Of a DNA stretch of 8,224 nt, positions 6,122 to 8,224 are shown piece by piece. Position 1 is the stretch's first letter; each line of letters starts with the position of its first letter. Source of the DNA: an uncultured Elusimicrobiales bacterium (GTDB taxonomy: Bacteria > Elusimicrobiota > Elusimicrobia > Elusimicrobiales > Elusimicrobiaceae); contig CALUQA010000019.1 of NCBI GenBank assembly GCA_944322775.1, forward strand, positions 1 to 8,224. Direction: 5' to 3'. The notes beneath the pieces were generated by a model that searched no databases, had not been told where the DNA came from, and saw only the letters and a list, made by a program, of their open reading frames with translations. The position numbers were made by a program, and so were the translations under genes.

Positions 6122-6308
6122 ATTTGTGTGCGGTCTAAAATTTCTGCTTAACATTTTTACTCGGTACTACGGGCGGGCTTTTGCAATATTTCCGGTCTGG
6201 GCAGTGTGGCGTGGGCAGAAAGAGAAGTGTGCCTGCGTCATGCGTGCCCTGCGCCTGCTGGGGAAGAGGTGGCTATACATAGGGGTTTTAAGACGTAAAT
6301 TTTAATTT
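6122..6308 (+). other. Gene-free spacer between aaxC and the second decarboxylase
   Basis: With the terminator before it and the promoter after it, about 275 bp (6074-6349) lack a gene. A 74-codon open frame (6081-6305) crosses the terminator hairpin, has no ribosome-binding site and gives a Trp/Cys/Arg-rich peptide without family character, so it is rejected. The stretch contains an imperfect long hairpin (6202-6260), a palindrome-like CTATACATAG (6273-6282), whose TATACA could be an alternative -10, and an A/T-rich run (6297-6335). I see no tRNA or known riboswitch. Confidence 0.5.
6202..6260 (+). repeat. Imperfect long inverted repeat in the spacer
   Basis: Paired blocks from outside inward are CAG (6202-6204) with CTG (6258-6260), GGCG (6208-6211) with CGCC (6252-6255), and GGGCA (6213-6217) with TGCCC (6245-6249). 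Bulges are 1-3 nt and the apical loop is 27 nt. GGGCAG also occurs twice as a direct repeat (6199-6204 and 6213-6218). The fold is visible but weak enough to be fortuitous in a G/C-rich patch. Confidence 0.25.
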
Positions 6309-6338
6309 TTTAGAGAAAATTTTTCGTTTTTATATACA
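6309..6338 (+). promoter_or_regulatory. Candidate promoter nearly abutting the second decarboxylase start
   Basis: TTTAGA (6309-6314, 4/6 to TTGACA), an 18-nt spacer and TATACA (6333-6338) form a candidate promoter; an overlapping TACAAT (6335-6340) is a 5/6 match to TATAAT. Transcription would begin around 6345-6350, at or just before ATG 6350. The 23 nt before the ATG contain no G, so no Shine-Dalgarno exists. This fits a leaderless or nearly leaderless mRNA. Confidence 0.45.
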
Positions 6339-6349
6339 ATAATAAACAT

Positions 6350-8224
6350 ATGAATTTTGACGAAGAAGAAAAGTTGCCCCCCTTTTATAAGGCGCTTAAA
6401 AAATACGCGCGGAAAAAAGCCGCGCTGTGGAGCACGCCCGGGCACGCCAGCGGGCGGGGTATGCAGGCCACGGCGGCCGGCAAGGATTTTTATGATTTTT
6501 ACGGGCGTAATTTGTTTCTTTCCGACCTTTCCAGCAGTGTGGCGGAAACGGGCTCTATCCTGGAGCACGAAGGCCCCGCCGGCGAAGCGGAACGCCAAGC
6601 GGCGGAGGTGTTTGGCTCTCAGATTACGTTTTTTGTTTTAAACGGCACCTCTACGGCCAATAAAATCGTTTTCTTTTCCACCGTAGCCCCCAACGACGTT
6701 GTATTGGTGGACAGAAATTGCCATAAATCGGTCATGCACGCCATTATTATGAATGAAGCCATACCCGTTTATTTGCGCCCCAAACCCAGTTCATACGGTT
6801 TGCTGGGGCCTATCGGTATGGAAGAAATGACCAAAGAGGCCGTCCGCGCCAAAATAATGGCCAGCAAATGGGTGCGCAATAAAAAAGCTTCCAAAGTGCA
6901 GCTGGTCGTTTTGACCAACTCTACTTACGACGGCGTAATTTATAATGCCGACAAAATAAAAGCCCTGCTGGCCGACCAGACCCATTTTTTATTGTTTGAC
7001 GAGGCCTGGTTTGCCTATGCGGCTTTCCATCCGTTTTATGACGGGCGATACGCCATGAGCCCTTTTCAAAAAAAGCGCGGGGTGCATATGCCGGCGGTTT
7101 TTGCCACACAGTCTACGCATAAAATGCTTTTGGCTTTTTCCCAATGTTCCATGCTGCATTTTAAACAAGGCACCGGCAAACAGGAATTGGACCCGCAAGG
7201 CTTGGTGGAAGCCAACCTGATGCACGCCAGCACCTCGCCTTTTTATCCGCTTTTTGCCTCGCTGGACGTGAGTGCGCGCATTATGAAAGACCGCGGCTAT
7301 GAGCTGATTAATAAAGCCTTGGACGAAGCCATACGCTTCCGTCATGTGGTGCGTCTGGCGGGCGAGCGGTACCGCAAGAACGGCACCTGGTGGTTTACGC
7401 CCTGGCAGCCGCCGCGCAAACGCCTTGAAAAAGACCCGCTGCAATGGAAAATGCACCCAAACGCCAAGTGGACGGGCACCCAGGTAAACCCGGAAGACGA
7501 TTTGTTGCTGGACCCCTTAAAAGTAACCCTTTTAACGCCCGGGGTAAGAGAAGACGCCTCTATGCAGGAAGAAGGTATCCCGGCGGCGGTAGTGCGCAAA
7601 TTTTTAGAAAGCAAAAATATCGTTCCTGAAAAAATAGGCTTTTATAATTTGCTTTTTCTTTTTGCCCCCGGCGTAAGTATGGACCGCAGCCGCGAATTGC
7701 TGGAAGCTTTGCATGCTTTTAAAACAGCCTATGACGAAAATGTGCCTTTAAAAGAGGTGTTCCCTGCTTTGCAGAAGGCTTATCCGGATTTTTACCCGCA
7801 GAAGGAAGGCCTTAAAGATTTGTGCCGGCGCCTGCATGCTTTTTTGAAAAGCAAGCAGATTATGAAAACGGTTTCTTCTCTTTACAGCACCTTGCCGGAG
7901 CAGGCCCTTTTGCCCCATAAGGCCTATTACGGGTTGGTGGAAGGAAAGACGGAGTATGTATCCTTGGCGGAAGCGGCAGGGCGCGTGAGCGTGTTTATGA
8001 TTTTGCCTTATCCGCCCGGTGTGCCGCTGATTATGCCCGGGGAACGTTTCCCGCAGGAAGGCGGAGAAATCCTTTCCTTTTTACACGCCAGCCAAGAGAT
8101 GGACAACCTGTTCCCGGGGTTTGAGACGGAGTTCCACGGCATAAAAAAAGTGTATGAAAACGGACGTACGATTTATATGATTAATTGTCTTAAGAAGATA
8201 AAAGACATCAGCTTCCGTATGGAC
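6350..8224 (+). CDS. PLP-dependent Orn/Lys/Arg decarboxylase, AdiA-like, lacking the wing domain (runs off the right edge)
   Basis: The frame is open for 625 codons from ATG 6350 to the end of the window. This is a fold-type-I PLP decarboxylase of the acid-inducible AdiA/CadA/SpeC family. Motifs in order are TPGH (29-32), YDFYGRN (48-54), NGTSTANK (98-105, phosphate-binding region), DRNCHKS (121-127), TNSTYDG (189-195), FDEAW (216-220, Asp217 facing the PLP ring nitrogen), QSTHK (254-258, Lys258 as the Schiff-base lysine), HASTSPFYP (292-300) and LPYPPGVPLIMPGE (552-565). FDEAW with the following RYAM, and GTWWFTPW, resemble AdiA more than CadA or SpeC, so arginine is the favoured substrate, not proven. 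The N-terminus starts at the family's linker (KLPPFYKALKKYA); the roughly 130-residue wing domain is absent, and an in-frame TAG at 6311 rules out an upstream extension. By comparison with AdiA the C-terminus lies shortly beyond 8224. It is transcribed separately from aaxABC. Confidence 0.92.
   Translation, partial: MNFDEEEKLPPFYKALKKYARKKAALWSTPGHASGRGMQATAAGKDFYDFYGRNLFLSDLSSSVAETGSILEHEGPAGEAERQAAEVFGSQITFFVLNGTSTANKIVFFSTVAPNDVVLVDRNCHKSVMHAIIMNEAIPVYLRPKPSSYGLLGPIGMEEMTKEAVRAKIMASKWVRNKKASKVQLVVLTNSTYDGVIYNADKIKALLADQTHFLLFDEAWFAYAAFHPFYDGRYAMSPFQKKRGVHMPAVFATQSTHKMLLAFSQCSMLHFKQGTGKQELDPQGLVEANLMHASTSPFYPLFASLDVSARIMKDRGYELINKALDEAIRFRHVVRLAGERYRKNGTWWFTPWQPPRKRLEKDPLQWKMHPNAKWTGTQVNPEDDLLLDPLKVTLLTPGVREDASMQEEGIPAAVVRKFLESKNIVPEKIGFYNLLFLFAPGVSMDRSRELLEALHAFKTAYDENVPLKEVFPALQKAYPDFYPQKEGLKDLCRRLHAFLKSKQIMKTVSSLYSTLPEQALLPHKAYYGLVEGKTEYVSLAEAAGRVSVFMILPYPPGVPLIMPGERFPQEGGEILSFLHASQEMDNLFPGFETEFHGIKKVYENGRTIYMINCLKKIKDISFRMD

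Noticed and set aside
5663..6154. 163-codon minus-strand frame across the end of aaxC
   Set aside because: It starts within the terminator flank and overlaps aaxC fully; the translation is His/Lys/Arg-rich without any domain.
6081..6305. 74-codon frame after aaxC
   Set aside because: It contains the operon terminator hairpin, has no ribosome-binding site, and encodes no recognisable peptide.
6989..7456. 155-codon minus-strand frame inside the PLP decarboxylase
   Set aside because: Antisense shadow of a region carrying invariant decarboxylase motifs (QSTHK, HASTSPFYP).
1..8224. CRISPR arrays, insertion sequences, tRNA genes, phage or toxin-antitoxin genes
   Set aside because: No regularly spaced repeats, transposase motifs, terminal repeats or cloverleaf sequences were found on either strand by reading.

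Overview
The window looks like a chromosomal segment of a Gram-negative bacterium. It encodes an outer-membrane beta-barrel porin with a signal peptide and a small lipoprotein, and most genes use purine-rich Shine-Dalgarno sites. Codon and base use are of middling G+C and look even along the window. There are no insertion sequences, CRISPR arrays, tRNA or rRNA genes, or obvious transfer scars. I cannot fix the taxon from the sequence. The gene content (RmuC, OprB-type porin, a chlamydia-like arginine operon) would fit Elusimicrobiota or a similar outer-membrane phylum, but that is a guess.

Layout. Positions 1-566 hold the 3' end of an unrecognised gene, closed by a strong terminator. A small lipoprotein gene on the minus strand (658-981) converges on it and has its own terminator. 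Divergent from the lipoprotein is rmuC (1154-2503), a predicted PD-(D/E)XK-fold DNA recombination-limiting protein with an N-terminal membrane anchor and coiled coil. It ends in a strong terminator.

The centre of the window (2724-6073) is a three-gene operon that I read as aaxA-aaxB-aaxC: an OprB-family porin, a pyruvoyl-dependent arginine decarboxylase with an intact Thr-Ser self-cleavage site, and an APC-superfamily arginine/agmatine antiporter. The order is that of the Chlamydia aaxABC operon (CT372-CT374). The gaps between genes are 19 and 22 nt, each with a good ribosome-binding site, and a 13-bp terminator hairpin follows aaxC.

After a gene-free stretch of about 275 bp comes a second, unrelated decarboxylase (6350 to beyond the right edge). 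It is a PLP-dependent fold-type-I enzyme that most resembles the acid-inducible arginine decarboxylase AdiA, but it lacks the N-terminal wing domain. It appears to have its own promoter almost touching the start codon and no Shine-Dalgarno site.

Together the right two thirds read as an arginine-consuming, acid-resistance or arginine-agmatine exchange locus. Arginine would cross the outer membrane through AaxA and enter the cytoplasm through AaxC in exchange for agmatine. It would be decarboxylated by AaxB, and probably also by the PLP enzyme, each turnover consuming one cytoplasmic proton. Pairing two non-homologous decarboxylases beside one antiporter and a dedicated porin is the most interesting aspect of the window.
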